This document shows, piece by piece, positions 29,491-40,249 of a stretch of DNA of 64,000 nt. The notes under the pieces were generated by a model. The model was given only the letters and a program-made list of their open reading frames with translations. It was not told the DNA's origin and searched no databases. Each line of letters starts with the position of its first letter. Position 1 is the first letter of the stretch. Made by a program: the position numbers and the translations under genes. The stretch comes from Mycobacterium sp. SMC-2 (GTDB lineage Bacteria > Actinomycetota > Actinomycetes > Mycobacteriales > Mycobacteriaceae): positions 5,084,001 through 5,148,000 of the forward strand of contig NZ_CP079863.1 of assembly GCF_025263485.1 (NCBI RefSeq). Reading direction: 5' to 3'.

Positions 29491-29554
29491 CGCCGAGATT
29501 GCCCTGAGGGCTGTGAAACCCGCACCAACCACGACCATGGCGGCAATGTCGACG
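29491..29554. repeat. 64-bp palindrome-ended dispersed repeat, copy 2
   Basis: CGCCGAGATTGCC at the left end and GGCAATGTCG at the right end, matching the reverse complement of 4307-4370 throughout with scattered substitutions. It lies in the 108-bp gap between the convergent pmt and arcA genes, 36 bp after the pmt stop, and could terminate transcription from both sides. Confidence 0.75.
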
Positions 29555-29562
29555 TTAAGACG

Positions 29563-30774
29563 TTAAACCGGATCGCGGGCCACGGGACAGGACATGCACC
29601 GGGGCCCACCGCGGCCCGTTCCCAGTTCGGACCCCGCGATGGTGAGCACCTCGATGCCCGCCTCCTGCAGGCGGGCGTTGGTCTGGGCGTTGCGCTCATA
29701 GGCGACGACGACGCCGGGCGCTAGCGCCAACGTGTTGTTGCCGTCGTCCCACTGCTCCCGTTCGGCGATGACGGGGTCCAACCCGGTGTCGATGACGCGC
29801 AACTCGTCGATCTCCATCGCCTTGGCTGCCGCCTCCAAGAAGGGCGCTTCGTCGCTGATGGCCACGCCGTCGGGCGTGCGCTCGATCGTGAAAGCCGAGA
29901 GCGTGTCGACGATGTTGGCGTACATCACCACGGTGTCGGTGTGCACCATCGTGCACACGGTGTCCAAGTGCATCTGCGCGCGCCGCTGCGCGATCGGCAC
30001 GGCGAGCACCTTACTCGCCAGGTTATCGTCAAAGAGGCTGCGGGCCAACGCTTCCGCCCCGGCCGGGGTGGTGCGCTCACCTACCCCGACGGCGACCACA
30101 CCCGGGGCGAGCAGCAGCACGTCACCCCCCTCGACGGGAGCGGTGCGCGACTCGTAGGCGCGGCGCACGCCCGTGAACCGCGGGTGATGGGCGTAGATGA
30201 GATCGGTCAGCGACGCCTCGCGCGCCCGGGCGGGCAACGCCAGCGTCGGAATCACCACCCTAGGGCCGATCCATATCGACGAGTCACGGGTGAACAGCAG
30301 GTTGGGCAGCGGCTCGATGGCGAAGTCCCCACCGTGGTGCATGCGCAGCACCAGCGACACGTCGGTCCGGATGTCCGGCGGCAACTCGTTGAACGTCATG
30401 CCCGCCATCAGCACCTGAGCCAGGCCGCCCGGGCCCAGGCTCCGCAGGTAGGCCGAAAGCTCTTGTGCGAGCGGCACTCCGAGCCGCCGCGCGTCGACCG
30501 CAGCCGCCACGCCCTGCATCCGGGCGGCCCCGCTGTGGGTCAGCGCCTCGGTCAGCAGGTCGGACATCAGCAGCACCTGCACACCGCGCGAACGCAGTAG
30601 CTCGGCGAACCGGTCGTGCTCCTCTTGCGCGCGGGCGACCCACGGCAGCCCGTCGAACAGCAGCTGGTCGAGGTTGCGCGGATTGAGCCGGCGCAACTCG
30701 GCGCCGGGGCGGTGCAGGATGACGACGCGCAGCGTGCCCACTTCGGAATTGGTGCCCAGCTCAACAACACCCAC
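29563..30774 (-). CDS. arcA: Arginine deiminase
   Basis: Hydrolyses arginine to citrulline and ammonia. The 403-residue protein shows all family landmarks: substrate loop [15 protein letters not shown], the catalytic His/Glu region MHLDTVCTM, the [20 protein letters not shown] block and the nucleophilic Cys in GPRCMSCP near the C-terminus. GTG 30774 yields [13 protein letters not shown], the usual N-terminus. No arcB/arcC genes are adjacent, so a classic ATP-yielding deiminase pathway is not encoded here; the gene stands alone as Rv1001 does. Confidence 0.96.
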   Translation of the reverse strand: MGVVELGTNSEVGTLRVVILHRPGAELRRLNPRNLDQLLFDGLPWVARAQEEHDRFAELLRSRGVQVLLMSDLLTEALTHSGAARMQGVAAAVDARRLGVPLAQELSAYLRSLGPGGLAQVLMAGMTFNELPPDIRTDVSLVLRMHHGGDFAIEPLPNLLFTRDSSIWIGPRVVIPTLALPARAREASLTDLIYAHHPRFTGVRRAYESRTAPVEGGDVLLLAPGVVAVGVGERTTPAGAEALARSLFDDNLASKVLAVPIAQRRAQMHLDTVCTMVHTDTVVMYANIVDTLSAFTIERTPDGVAISDEAPFLEAAAKAMEIDELRVIDTGLDPVIAEREQWDDGNNTLALAPGVVVAYERNAQTNARLQEAGIEVLTIAGSELGTGRGGPRCMSCPVARDPV

Positions 30775-30844
30775 AGTGCAAACGGTAGCCGCTCGCCCGG
30801 CCAATCCCCCTTTGATCGAACGGGTGTGCGATAGACTGGGCGCC

Positions 30845-31441
30845 GTGGAGATGGCGGTACAAGGCTCCCTGTTCCAGCACACCGAGCGCAGGCAACTCGG
30901 TGACGGTGCCTTTATCGAAATCCGCGCCGGCTGGCTCGCCGATGCCGACGAGCTGCTCGACGGCCTGCTCACGACGGTGCCGTGGCGCGAGGAACGCCGC
31001 CACATGTATGACCGGGTGGTCGACGTGCCGCGGTTGGTGAGCTTTCACGATCTCACCGCCGAGGAACCGCCGCATCCGCTGCTGGCCCGGCTGCGGCGCC
31101 GGCTCAACGACATCTACGCGGGCGAACTCGGCGAGCCGTTCACCACCGTCGGGCTGTGCTGCTACCGCGACGGCTCCGACAGCGTCGCCTGGCACGGCGA
31201 CACCATCGGCCGCAGCAGCTCCCAGGACACCATGGTGGCGATCGTCAGCCTGGGCGCCACGCGCACCTTCGCCATGCGGCGGCGCGGCGGCGGCCCGTCG
31301 TTGCGGCTGCCACAGGCGCACGGCGATCTGCTGGTCATGGGCGGATCGTGCCAGCGCACCTGGGAGCACGCCGTGCCGAAGACGTCGGCACCGGTGGGCC
31401 CGCGCATCAGCGTTCAGTTCCGGCCGCGGGGCGTGCGCTAG
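30845..31441 (+). CDS. AlkB-like 2-oxoglutarate/Fe(II)-dependent dioxygenase
   Basis: Oxidative demethylation of alkylated nucleic acid bases is the known family activity. The 198-residue protein has the iron ligands in WHGDTIG (HxD) and EHAVPK (distal His), and the 2-oxoglutarate Arg in [24 protein letters not shown] is typical of ALKBH2/AlkB-type proteins. GTG 30845 and ATG 30851 are both possible starts. It is divergent from arcA (70 bp) and converges on the lipoprotein gene with a 4-bp overlap, as Rv1000c. Confidence 0.93.
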   Translation: MEMAVQGSLFQHTERRQLGDGAFIEIRAGWLADADELLDGLLTTVPWREERRHMYDRVVDVPRLVSFHDLTAEEPPHPLLARLRRRLNDIYAGELGEPFTTVGLCCYRDGSDSVAWHGDTIGRSSSQDTMVAIVSLGATRTFAMRRRGGGPSLRLPQAHGDLLVMGGSCQRTWEHAVPKTSAPVGPRISVQFRPRGVR

Positions 31442-32091
31442 CCGCGGACCGCCTTCACTGCGCTGACGAGCAGGTCGCGGGCGCGCTGGGTGTCGACCGG
31501 CGCGACCGGCTGACCGGGGATCACCAGCGGGTTGGCGGTGACGATCACCTGGTACTCACCGAATTGGGCCGAATAGTCGTAGAGCTCACCGGTGCGCGGG
31601 CCACCGGCGACCAGCGCCTGCAGGACGCGGTGCACCCCCAGCGTGCGGGTTCCATCGATCTGCGGCGCGTCGACCACCTCCAGGCCGCCCCGCAGCTGCG
31701 GGCCGGAGAACGCCACCTTGGCGCACTCCTTACCAGGGTCGTTGAATGGCAAGGCTTTTGAGGTCTCGACGGCGATGACCACGAACCGGTTGCCCTTGCC
31801 CTCGGCGGAGACCGCGGCCATATTGCCCTGCAGGTCCGCTGGCATGTCCGGCCCCGTCGCCGCTTTCGCGCAGTTGGCAGGGTCGAACGTCAGCCCTTCG
31901 GGAAGCTTGCGGCCGCCCAGCAGCTTGGGATCGATCCCCCGTTCGCCGATGTCGGTGACCTTGAATTCGGGTCCGAAGCTCGACTTCACGTCGGCGACCT
32001 TCTTGATGTCGACTTTCGCCGAGTTACCCGCCCCCGATGAGCAGCCGACGAGCACACCCACCGTCGCGACCGTGACCGCCAGCTTGAACAT
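31438..32091 (-). CDS. Lipoprotein, DUF5642-like, paralog 1
   Basis: A 217-residue lipoprotein: signal FKLAVTVATVGVLVGCSSG with lipobox LVGC (Cys about residue 18). The C-terminal domain shares a pattern with its upstream neighbour: DAPQIDGTRTLGV and a terminal [12 protein letters not shown]. Both look like products of tandem duplication and divergence. Start ATG 32091. Probably the last gene of the acetyltransferase-lipoprotein-lipoprotein unit. Function unknown; it would be anchored outside the membrane. Confidence 0.85.
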   Translation of the reverse strand: MFKLAVTVATVGVLVGCSSGAGNSAKVDIKKVADVKSSFGPEFKVTDIGERGIDPKLLGGRKLPEGLTFDPANCAKAATGPDMPADLQGNMAAVSAEGKGNRFVVIAVETSKALPFNDPGKECAKVAFSGPQLRGGLEVVDAPQIDGTRTLGVHRVLQALVAGGPRTGELYDYSAQFGEYQVIVTANPLVIPGQPVAPVDTQRARDLLVSAVKAVRG

Positions 32092-32120
32092 CGTGGCCAA
32101 TCTAGCCCAAGGCGGGCGCG

Positions 32121-34125
<2,005 letters not shown>

Positions 34126-34866
34126 ATGAGCCACAATGCAGTCGATTTGACCCGCGGTCTTCTCACCGAGACCGCCGTGCTGCGGCACGGTTTCCTCGAC
34201 GTACTGGGCGAGTCGACGAGTTCTCCGGCCGCGACGTTTGCGCAGCGCGCCATGAACAGTTCCCTGGTCGCGACGGTCTACGAGCGGCTGTGGCGCCCGG
34301 CCGCCTTCTACGCGGCCAGCGGCGTCAGCACCGGCGCCGAGCAGCGGCGTGCGGCATCGGCGCTGCGGCTGTCCACCGCGGGCCGACTGCTCGACGTTGC
34401 CTGCGGCCCAGGCAATTTCACCGGTTCACTGGCGCAACGGCTACCGCAGGGCGGCCTCGCGGTCGGTTTCGACATCTCAGAGCCGATGCTGACTCGCGCC
34501 GTCCTGGACAACAGCACCGCGCGGACCTGTTATGTGCGCGGCGACGCCCGCAAGTTGCCGTTCGCCGACGCGACGTTCGACGCGGTCTGCTGCTTCGGCG
34601 CCCTGTATCTGATGCCCGAGCCGTTCCGCGTGGCGCGCGAAATGGTGCGGGTGCTCAGGCCCGGGGGCCGGATCGCGATCCTGACCAGTTACGTCCCGGA
34701 CCAGCCGGCGATCCGGCACGCGATGACCGCCGGCGCCCGCGTCATCGGGCTTACCATGTTCGACCGGCACGCGTTCGTCGAACTCTTCTCGGCGGCCGGG
34801 CTGGTCGACATCGAGCAACAGACGCAGCGGGCGCTGCAGTTCATCGCCGCGGCAAAGCCCGGCTGA
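34126..34866 (+). CDS. Class I SAM-dependent methyltransferase
   Basis: A 246-residue methyltransferase. SAM-binding motif I is LLDVACGPGNFTGSL near 94-108, acidic motif II VGFDISEPML, and the post-motif ARKLPFADATFDAVCCFGALYLMPEP typical of UbiE/Methyltransf_11. The family acts on small molecules or lipids; the substrate is unknown. ATG 34126 is preferred; GTG 34072 would add 18 residues. No obvious operon partner. Confidence 0.85.
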   Translation: MSHNAVDLTRGLLTETAVLRHGFLDVLGESTSSPAATFAQRAMNSSLVATVYERLWRPAAFYAASGVSTGAEQRRAASALRLSTAGRLLDVACGPGNFTGSLAQRLPQGGLAVGFDISEPMLTRAVLDNSTARTCYVRGDARKLPFADATFDAVCCFGALYLMPEPFRVAREMVRVLRPGGRIAILTSYVPDQPAIRHAMTAGARVIGLTMFDRHAFVELFSAAGLVDIEQQTQRALQFIAAAKPG

Positions 34867-34870
34867 CGGG

Positions 34871-35122
34871 CTAGGAGGCCGCCTTGCACACGCCGAGGAC
34901 CCGCACGACGGGCGTCCCCGCCTCGCACTCGAGCACCCAGGGATCGCCGTCGTCGACGGGCTCGGACGTGAGCGTGAACTTCACCGGCTGACCGCTGCGC
35001 TGTGTCATCTGCGTGCATTCGACCCTGAACAGGCGGTAGTCGCCGCCCTGATCGACGGCGAGTGAGAACCCCGGCCGCACCGACTCAACCGGCACCTTTT
35101 GCAGGTAGTAGTCAACGTTCAT
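34871..35122 (-). CDS. Conserved hypothetical small protein
   Basis: An 83-residue soluble protein starting MNVDYYLQKVPVESVRPGF. It is mainly beta-strand in pattern and contains three Cys (VECTQM, LECEAG, GVCKAAS). No signal peptide or membrane segment. I recognise no family. It is convergent with the methyltransferase (4-bp gap) and 85 bp downstream of nothing on its own strand except the peptidase, which starts further right and ends at 35208, so cotranscription with the peptidase is possible. Confidence 0.6.
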   Translation of the reverse strand: MNVDYYLQKVPVESVRPGFSLAVDQGGDYRLFRVECTQMTQRSGQPVKFTLTSEPVDDGDPWVLECEAGTPVVRVLGVCKAAS

Positions 35123-35207
35123 CCGTCGACCGTAAGACCGGCATTCCGGCGCGCCGGGCGGCGCCACGCGGCTCTTAGGCAATGTTCAGGCAAATTTTGG
35201 GACCGCA

Positions 35208-36347
35208 TCAGTCTTCGCCACGCGCATGTGCGGCGGGCTGCATGACGAACTCGACGATGGTCGCCGCCATCTCGTCGATCGCGCTGCGGCGCATGACTTC
35301 GTAGCCGTGGGTGCTCAGCGTCGGCAGGCACAGCAGACCCGCGCGCGGCGTCAGCCCGTTGGCCTTGGAGTGCGACGCGTCGGACTCGAACGCCCCAAGC
35401 ACGGCCCCCTGCGGCGACAGGCCCAGTTCGGCGGCGATGCTCATCAGCCGGTCGGCGACGTCTTTGTCGTAGACGCACAAGGCGTCGCTGTACCCGACTA
35501 TCGGCCCGCCGCTGACTTTGGTGTCGTACTCCTGCTCGGTGGGGCCGACCTCCAGCGCCAAGGTGAGCGTGCCGGGCAGCGACGCGCTGGCGTAGGTGCC
35601 CCCCACCCCGCCGATCTCCTCGTTGGTGGTGAACACGAGATAGGCGTCGTCGACGGGGCGTTGGCCGCGCTCGCGCAGCAGCCGGCCCGCGCGCAACAGG
35701 GCGGTGACCGCGGCGCGGTCGTCGAGGAAGTAGCAGCCCAGGTAGCCGCCGACCTCGATCAGCGTCCGCTTGCTGCGGTCCACGCACACCCGGGTGCCGG
35801 CGCGCACCCCGGCGGCCTCCAACTCATCGGGGCTGCGGCCGGTGAAGACGTAGACGTGGTCCCAGTCCAGCGCCTTGTCGCCCCGGTCGGGCTTGGTCTG
35901 CCAGATCCGCTGGCTCTCCTGCGTGGTGTGCTCGGAGCCCAGCGTGAGCACCGCGGTCAGCGTCTCGTGCTCGCCGAGCACGGCGACCGGCCCGAGCCCG
36001 AAGTTGCCGGGATACATCGTGCCCAGCTGCGTCAGGTGCAGCGTGCCGTCCGACTCCACCCTCTTGACCAGCATGGACAGTTCGTCCATGTGCGCCATGA
36101 CCCGCGTCGCGACGCCGGGTTCGGCCGCCGAGGACACCCGGTGCCCACGGCCAGCGTCGCCAGCAGGGGCGTCGGCGGCGACGTACCCGATCAGGTTGCC
36201 GGCGTCGTCGGTCCACATGTCGTCGACCACCGGCCGCAATTCGCGCGCACACACCGCGCGCACGTCGGCTTCCTGGCCGCACGGCCCGTAGGCCCACAGA
36301 AGTTCCTGCAGCAAACCGTCGGTGGCGGTGTCCTCGCGCGTCGCCAT
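35208..36347 (-). CDS. M42-family metallopeptidase (glutamyl aminopeptidase/endoglucanase-like)
   Basis: A 379-residue di-zinc aminopeptidase of the M42 type. Metal ligands and catalytic residues: His and Asp in VMAHMDELSM, Asp in YFLDDRAAV, the Glu pair in TTNEEIGGVG, and Glu in ALEVGPTE; a C-terminal His in LSTHGYEVM. Members form dodecameric tetrahedral aminopeptidases that trim peptides. ATG 36347 is chosen as the start of clean homology (MATREDTATDGLLQELLWAYG). It lies between small unknown genes and CYP144; M42 peptidases are uncommon in M. tuberculosis. Confidence 0.88.
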   Translation of the reverse strand: MATREDTATDGLLQELLWAYGPCGQEADVRAVCARELRPVVDDMWTDDAGNLIGYVAADAPAGDAGRGHRVSSAAEPGVATRVMAHMDELSMLVKRVESDGTLHLTQLGTMYPGNFGLGPVAVLGEHETLTAVLTLGSEHTTQESQRIWQTKPDRGDKALDWDHVYVFTGRSPDELEAAGVRAGTRVCVDRSKRTLIEVGGYLGCYFLDDRAAVTALLRAGRLLRERGQRPVDDAYLVFTTNEEIGGVGGTYASASLPGTLTLALEVGPTEQEYDTKVSGGPIVGYSDALCVYDKDVADRLMSIAAELGLSPQGAVLGAFESDASHSKANGLTPRAGLLCLPTLSTHGYEVMRRSAIDEMAATIVEFVMQPAAHARGED

Positions 36348-36427
36348 GCGGTCCTTTCGGGTTCGTGGCTCGTCGAAAGGATCAGTACCCGCTCGGGGGG
36401 CGGGCAATCGCGGGCCTCCGGGCGCTT

Positions 36428-37648
36428 TCACGCATACGCGAGTTCCAGCCGTTCGAGGCGCCGCACCAGCAGACTGGGCAGCCACTGCCCGACATCGGCG
36501 GCCGTAACGTCCGAAGTCCGTTCAAGAAGTTGGCCCAGCACAATGTTTGCCTCCAATCGCGCGAGCGCCGCTCCGACGCAGAAGTGGATTCCCTTGCCGA
36601 AGCTGATATGGCCCCTGCCCGAAGGCCGGTCGAGTCGAAACTCTTCGGGATTGTCGAAGTGCGCGGGATCCCTGTTGGCCGCTCCCCACAACAGAAGTAG
36701 CCGCGCACCCGCCGGCAATTCGACGCCGCACAGTTCGGTGTCGTTGACGACGTGCCGGTAATGACCGCGGAACGGCGGTTCGTAGCGCAGCACCTCTTCC
36801 AGGTACGCCCCGAGCAGGTCCGGCTGATCGCGCACCCGCCGCTGGATATCCGGACGCGTCGCCAAAACCCAAGCGGCAGAACCGATCAACGAAGCTGTGG
36901 ACTCGCCGCCGGCGCTGAACAGCGTGATCATCATCGTGAGCGCCGCCAAGTCGTCCAGATCGCCGGAGGCGCAGGCGGTAGCGAGATCACCCAGCAGGTT
37001 GTCTTGCGGGTCGCTTGCCGCGTGCTGGAACTGTTCGGTGATGTAGCCGCCGAGTTCCATCACCGCGATGCCGGCAGCATCCATCTGATCTTGGGTGACC
37101 AGCCCTTCGACCACCTGCGTCGCGGAGTAACCCCACTGGATGAGCTTGTCGATGTCGGCGTCGGGAACACCGATGATCCTTCCCACGATCATCATGGGCA
37201 GCCGGTTGGCCATCGCGCTCATCCACTCGATGCGTCCGCCGCGCGCACGGGTGTTCCAGATGCGGGCGGCGGTGTCAGCGACAAAAGGCTGAAAGGCGCG
37301 GATACGCTTGGCCGCCAGCTGCGGCAACAGTGCCTTCCGATGCGCGGAATGCGCCGGCTCGTCGGCGGTCGCCAACGCCTGGGTGGGGCCACCGATTTCC
37401 CCGATGTGGAAAGCGGTGACGGCGCCCCCGGGCTGATACATCATCGTCGCGGTCAGGTTCGACGAGAAGTCGGCGCACCGGGTGACCGCTTCGTTGATGG
37501 CTTCCCAACTGCTCACAGCGTAGAAGCCGGAATCGCCGATGCGATGGACATGGCCCGCCTGGTGCATCTGCCGGTAGAGCGGATGCGGGTCCTGGATGAA
37601 CTCGTCATCGAATAGCGCCAGGCCCAGACCGCCATCCTTCGATGTCAT
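36428..37648 (-). CDS. cyp144: Cytochrome P450, CYP144 family
   Basis: A 406-residue soluble P450. I-helix segment FSAGGEST near 245-252, ExxR motif in EEVLR, and the heme-binding FGKGIHFCVG with the Cys near residue 357. Sequence blocks such as FSSNLTATM, WMSAMANRLPMM, RYEPPFRGHYRHV and LLLLWGAANRDP match M. tuberculosis CYP144A1 (Rv1777) closely, so I assign that family. Physiological substrate of CYP144 is unknown. A TetR gene is divergent, as Rv1776c is from Rv1777, and probably controls it. No ferredoxin gene is adjacent. Confidence 0.93.
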   Translation of the reverse strand: MTSKDGGLGLALFDDEFIQDPHPLYRQMHQAGHVHRIGDSGFYAVSSWEAINEAVTRCADFSSNLTATMMYQPGGAVTAFHIGEIGGPTQALATADEPAHSAHRKALLPQLAAKRIRAFQPFVADTAARIWNTRARGGRIEWMSAMANRLPMMIVGRIIGVPDADIDKLIQWGYSATQVVEGLVTQDQMDAAGIAVMELGGYITEQFQHAASDPQDNLLGDLATACASGDLDDLAALTMMITLFSAGGESTASLIGSAAWVLATRPDIQRRVRDQPDLLGAYLEEVLRYEPPFRGHYRHVVNDTELCGVELPAGARLLLLWGAANRDPAHFDNPEEFRLDRPSGRGHISFGKGIHFCVGAALARLEANIVLGQLLERTSDVTAADVGQWLPSLLVRRLERLELAYA

Positions 37649-37731
37649 TCCTTAACGCTGAGCGGCGAAGATGCGCCGCGTCAACCGAAGCCGGCGAAGT
37701 TGCGATCCCGGGCAACCGCGTCGCGACCACA

Positions 37732-37801
37732 CCGTCTCAGCAAGCCGAATTCACCTGCGCCGATGCTGGAACGCCTCGCTGATTCCGTCTCAGATTTGAG
37801 A
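37732..37801. promoter_or_regulatory. Operator candidates between CYP144 and TetR
   Basis: CCGTCTCAG occurs twice, at 37732-37740 and 37785-37793, and the second copy extends to the dyad TCTCA-GATT-TGAGA (37788-37801). They lie in the 190-bp divergent promoter region, the second 38 bp before the TetR start. Confidence 0.5.
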
Positions 37802-37838
37802 AGATATGCGTTCGACGACTCAAAGGGGGTGAAGGCCC

Positions 37839-38387
37839 GTGGCTCGCGACGACTGGGTCGTCGGTGGCGACCGCCGGGCGGCGGCGGCTGACCGCATCTA
37901 CGCCGCCGCGACCGAACTCATCGTGCGCGAGGGGCTGGACGCTTTCGACATCGACACCCTGGCGGCGCGGGTCCACTGCTCGAGGGCCACCGTCTATCGC
38001 TACGCGGGCGGCAAAGCCCAGATACGAGACGCGGTGCTGATCCGCCTGTCAGCGGGGATCATCGAAACGGTTCGGCGAGCCGTGGACGGGCTAAGTGGCC
38101 CCGAGCGCGTCATCACCGCTGTCACCGTCGCGCTCGAACAGATCAGGTCGGACCCGCTACGGCGACTGATGCTCAGCCCGGGCAGTTCCCCGGATCTGAG
38201 CGAGCTGCATTCGTCGCCGGTGCTTGGTCATCTTGCAGCCGAACTCACGGGAGTCACCGACGACCCCGAAGCGGCACAGTGGATCGTGCGGGTGGTGTTA
38301 TCCCTGGCCTACTGGCCGCTCGCCAACAGCCGGGCCGAACGAAAGGTCTTGCAGCGGTTCCTGGCTCCCGGGTTTACCGACAGGTGA
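37839..38387 (+). CDS. TetR-family transcriptional regulator (divergent from CYP144)
   Basis: A 182-residue regulator. HTH region IDTLAARVHCSRATVYRYAGGKAQIRDAV at about 46-74 (key residues S, T, Y, R). AGGGGG lies just upstream of GTG 37839. The divergent layout with CYP144 is shared with M. tuberculosis Rv1776c/Rv1777, which suggests it is the dedicated repressor of that P450. Confidence 0.9.
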   Translation: MARDDWVVGGDRRAAAADRIYAAATELIVREGLDAFDIDTLAARVHCSRATVYRYAGGKAQIRDAVLIRLSAGIIETVRRAVDGLSGPERVITAVTVALEQIRSDPLRRLMLSPGSSPDLSELHSSPVLGHLAAELTGVTDDPEAAQWIVRVVLSLAYWPLANSRAERKVLQRFLAPGFTDR

Positions 38388-38409
38388 ATCAGTCGGCGTG
38401 ACAGCTCGC

Positions 38410-38434
38410 TGACGACCGTCATTGACGGCCGTCA
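38410..38434. promoter_or_regulatory. Paired operators before TetR/diiron operon
   Basis: TGACGACCGTCA (38410-38421) and TGACGGCCGTCA (38423-38434), the second a perfect 12-bp palindrome, are spaced by one base. They sit 24 bp before the TetR start, the usual place for an autorepressor site. Confidence 0.65.
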
Positions 38435-38457
38435 GTCAATCGGGGTACCGTGCCCGC

Positions 38458-39066
38458 ATGCCGTCGTTCGGCGCGTCCTCCGGAGCCCAAGCGCCGGCCG
38501 TGGGCGTCCGGGAGGCGCGACGGCTCGAAACGCGGGCACGGTTGTTCGACGCCGCATTGACCGAGATTGCGCAGCGCGGGTTGGCCGCCGCCGATGTGAG
38601 CGCCATCGCGGCCGCGGCGGGCGTGGTGCGGGGGACGTTCTACTTCCACTTCCCCACGAAGGAGCACGTTCTGGCCGAGCTGGAGCGCAACGAAGAGATG
38701 CGGATCATCAGCGAACTCGGCGGCGCCAAGGGCGATCTGACATCGGTACTTTCACGCCTCGTCGCCCATGTGCTCGACGCCGAACGTCGTTTGGGCACAG
38801 CCGTTTTCCGCGACATGCTAGGCCTGCATTTCTTGTCATCGCGACCCGTCGAAGAAGAGCTAGCACAACACCCAATCGCAGAGTTTCTGGCGGGTGTGAT
38901 CAGCCGGGCGCAATCGGCAGGGCAAGTCTCGTCGGACGCGGACGCCCCGGAACTCGCGATGTTCTTCCTCACCGGGCTGTTCGCGCTCCTGGCCACCGGG
39001 ACCCACGATCCTGCGGTGTTAAGCCGTTACGTGTCAACGATTGTCGAAGGAATGGAGAAACGATGA
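38458..39066 (+). CDS. TetR-family transcriptional regulator
   Basis: A 202-residue regulator with HTH ADVSAIAAAAGVVRGTFYFHFPTKEHV near 42-68. ATG 38458 gives a short flexible leader. Its last codons overlap the start of the diiron gene by 4 bp (ATGA), so regulator and enzyme are translated together. Paired palindromes upstream suggest autorepression and thus control of the diiron gene by its own product or substrate. Confidence 0.9.
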   Translation: MPSFGASSGAQAPAVGVREARRLETRARLFDAALTEIAQRGLAAADVSAIAAAAGVVRGTFYFHFPTKEHVLAELERNEEMRIISELGGAKGDLTSVLSRLVAHVLDAERRLGTAVFRDMLGLHFLSSRPVEEELAQHPIAEFLAGVISRAQSAGQVSSDADAPELAMFFLTGLFALLATGTHDPAVLSRYVSTIVEGMEKR

Positions 39067-39887
39067 AGAGCACCGGCATCCAGGGCTATAGAGATTTCCT
39101 GGTTAGGCGCGACGGTGAAGCCGACCTGCTCAACCGACGATTGGCGAATCGCGAGCAGTTCTTCCACCAACTTGAAGCAAACCCGGTCCGGTCGGCCCAC
39201 CCGGTCGACGAACAGACTTTCCTTCGCAACCTGCGCCGCCGGCGACCGGAGCCCGGGCTGGACAGAAAGATGCTTTTCCTGTTGGCGACGGCCAAGTTGA
39301 ATCAGGCTGAACGGTTCGGCGTGGGACTCGGCGAAACCTACGGACGCAACAGCGGTGGGGATGTGCCGCCCGAGAACGTCTACGTGGAGCTGGAAGAGCA
39401 CTACCACACCCGGCTACTCGCGTACGCACTCGACATCTTCGGGCTGACTTTCCAAGTCGCCCCGCCACCGTTCGTGATGCGACAGTTCGTCAAGACCAGT
39501 GTCTTCCTCCCGGAGCGGCCGAGCTTCTCATTCGTCGGAGCCGGCGAGATGGCGGGCTGCATCATGTTCGACGAACTGCGCCGCGTCGGCATAGAACTGT
39601 TCAGCGACGAGCCGGAAGTCGCCGAGCGAATCGAACTGCTGTACAGCGAGATCCTGACCGACGAGATCGGCCACGTCGGCTACTGCGCATCGCGCTGCAC
39701 CGCTGCAGAGCGGGCGATCATGCGCCGCATCTATCCGCTCGTCGGACGACTGTTCGCCCGCCAGACGGCCGAGATCAGCCTTTTGATCGACCCGAAGGCG
39801 TTGCGCGCCCGGCTCGACCGACCCTTCGACGTCGACGAGCTCACTGCCGGCCTGGGCAACGAAACGTACCTCGTCACGCACCCGTGA
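39063..39887 (+). CDS. Ferritin-like diiron protein (possible oxygenase)
   Basis: A 274-residue, largely alpha-helical protein. Metal-ligand patterns fit a ferritin-like diiron site: EEHYH in VYVELEEHYHTRLL near residues 102-115, a Glu in GAGEMAGC, and ILTDEIGHVGYC near 198-209 (D-E-x-x-H). Such sites occur in AurF-type N-oxygenases and related hydroxylases, but I cannot assign the reaction. Cotranscribed with the preceding TetR. A possible structured RNA and nested IS elements follow directly. Confidence 0.65.
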   Translation: MKSTGIQGYRDFLVRRDGEADLLNRRLANREQFFHQLEANPVRSAHPVDEQTFLRNLRRRRPEPGLDRKMLFLLATAKLNQAERFGVGLGETYGRNSGGDVPPENVYVELEEHYHTRLLAYALDIFGLTFQVAPPPFVMRQFVKTSVFLPERPSFSFVGAGEMAGCIMFDELRRVGIELFSDEPEVAERIELLYSEILTDEIGHVGYCASRCTAAERAIMRRIYPLVGRLFARQTAEISLLIDPKALRARLDRPFDVDELTAGLGNETYLVTHP

Positions 39888-39908
39888 CGGAAGGTTGACG
39901 ACGACCTC

Positions 39909-40178
39909 GTGTGCCCGGCGGAGACCCCGCCGGCTGGTTGGTGGGAGGGACTGAGGTGGGAAACCTCGAGTTACGGCCCTCTTCTTGAGCCGTAACGGTC
40001 TGGCCTCAGCTTGTTCCGTTGGGACTCCGTTCAGTCCCTTCCAGGTGATGACCCTGCCATCTGGTGGCTCGTAACTGTAGACGCTAATCGCTTTCTGGCG
40101 GGATTTTTCGCTTGGTGGCCTGCGTAAGGCGGGTCCATCGGCCGAAAGGCCCGGCCGGAGCCGACGTCAAGGCGGCAG
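39909..40178 (+). other. Structured segment, possible 5' fragment of a group II intron
   Basis: Non-coding stretch starting GTGTGCCCGGC, which fits the 5' end of bacterial group II introns (GUGYG). It can form several stems: CCGGCGG/CCGCCGG (39915-39933), GTTACGGC/GCCGTAAC (39970-39977 with 39989-39996), GGGACT/AGTCCC (40021-40026 with 40033-40038) and an outer pairing of AGGGACTGA with TCAGTCCCT. The outer IS21 element interrupts it at 40178; the sequence resumes at 44567. No reverse transcriptase follows. Another kind of structured RNA is equally possible. Confidence 0.35.
40174..40178. repeat. Target duplication GGCAG, left of outer IS21
   Basis: GGCAG directly precedes the TGT end of the outer element and is repeated at 44562-44566 directly after its other end. 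Confidence 0.85.
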
Positions 40179-40249
40179 TGTCGGCGGCGGCTGAAAATTG
40201 ACCCCCTGGCGGCAGGTGAAAATTGACCCCCTGCCGGGGTGGTTGGTGA

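Noticed and set aside
39909..40178. TnpB/IscB-type guide RNA
   Set aside because: No tnpB or iscB gene is nearby; IS21 elements do not encode such RNAs.
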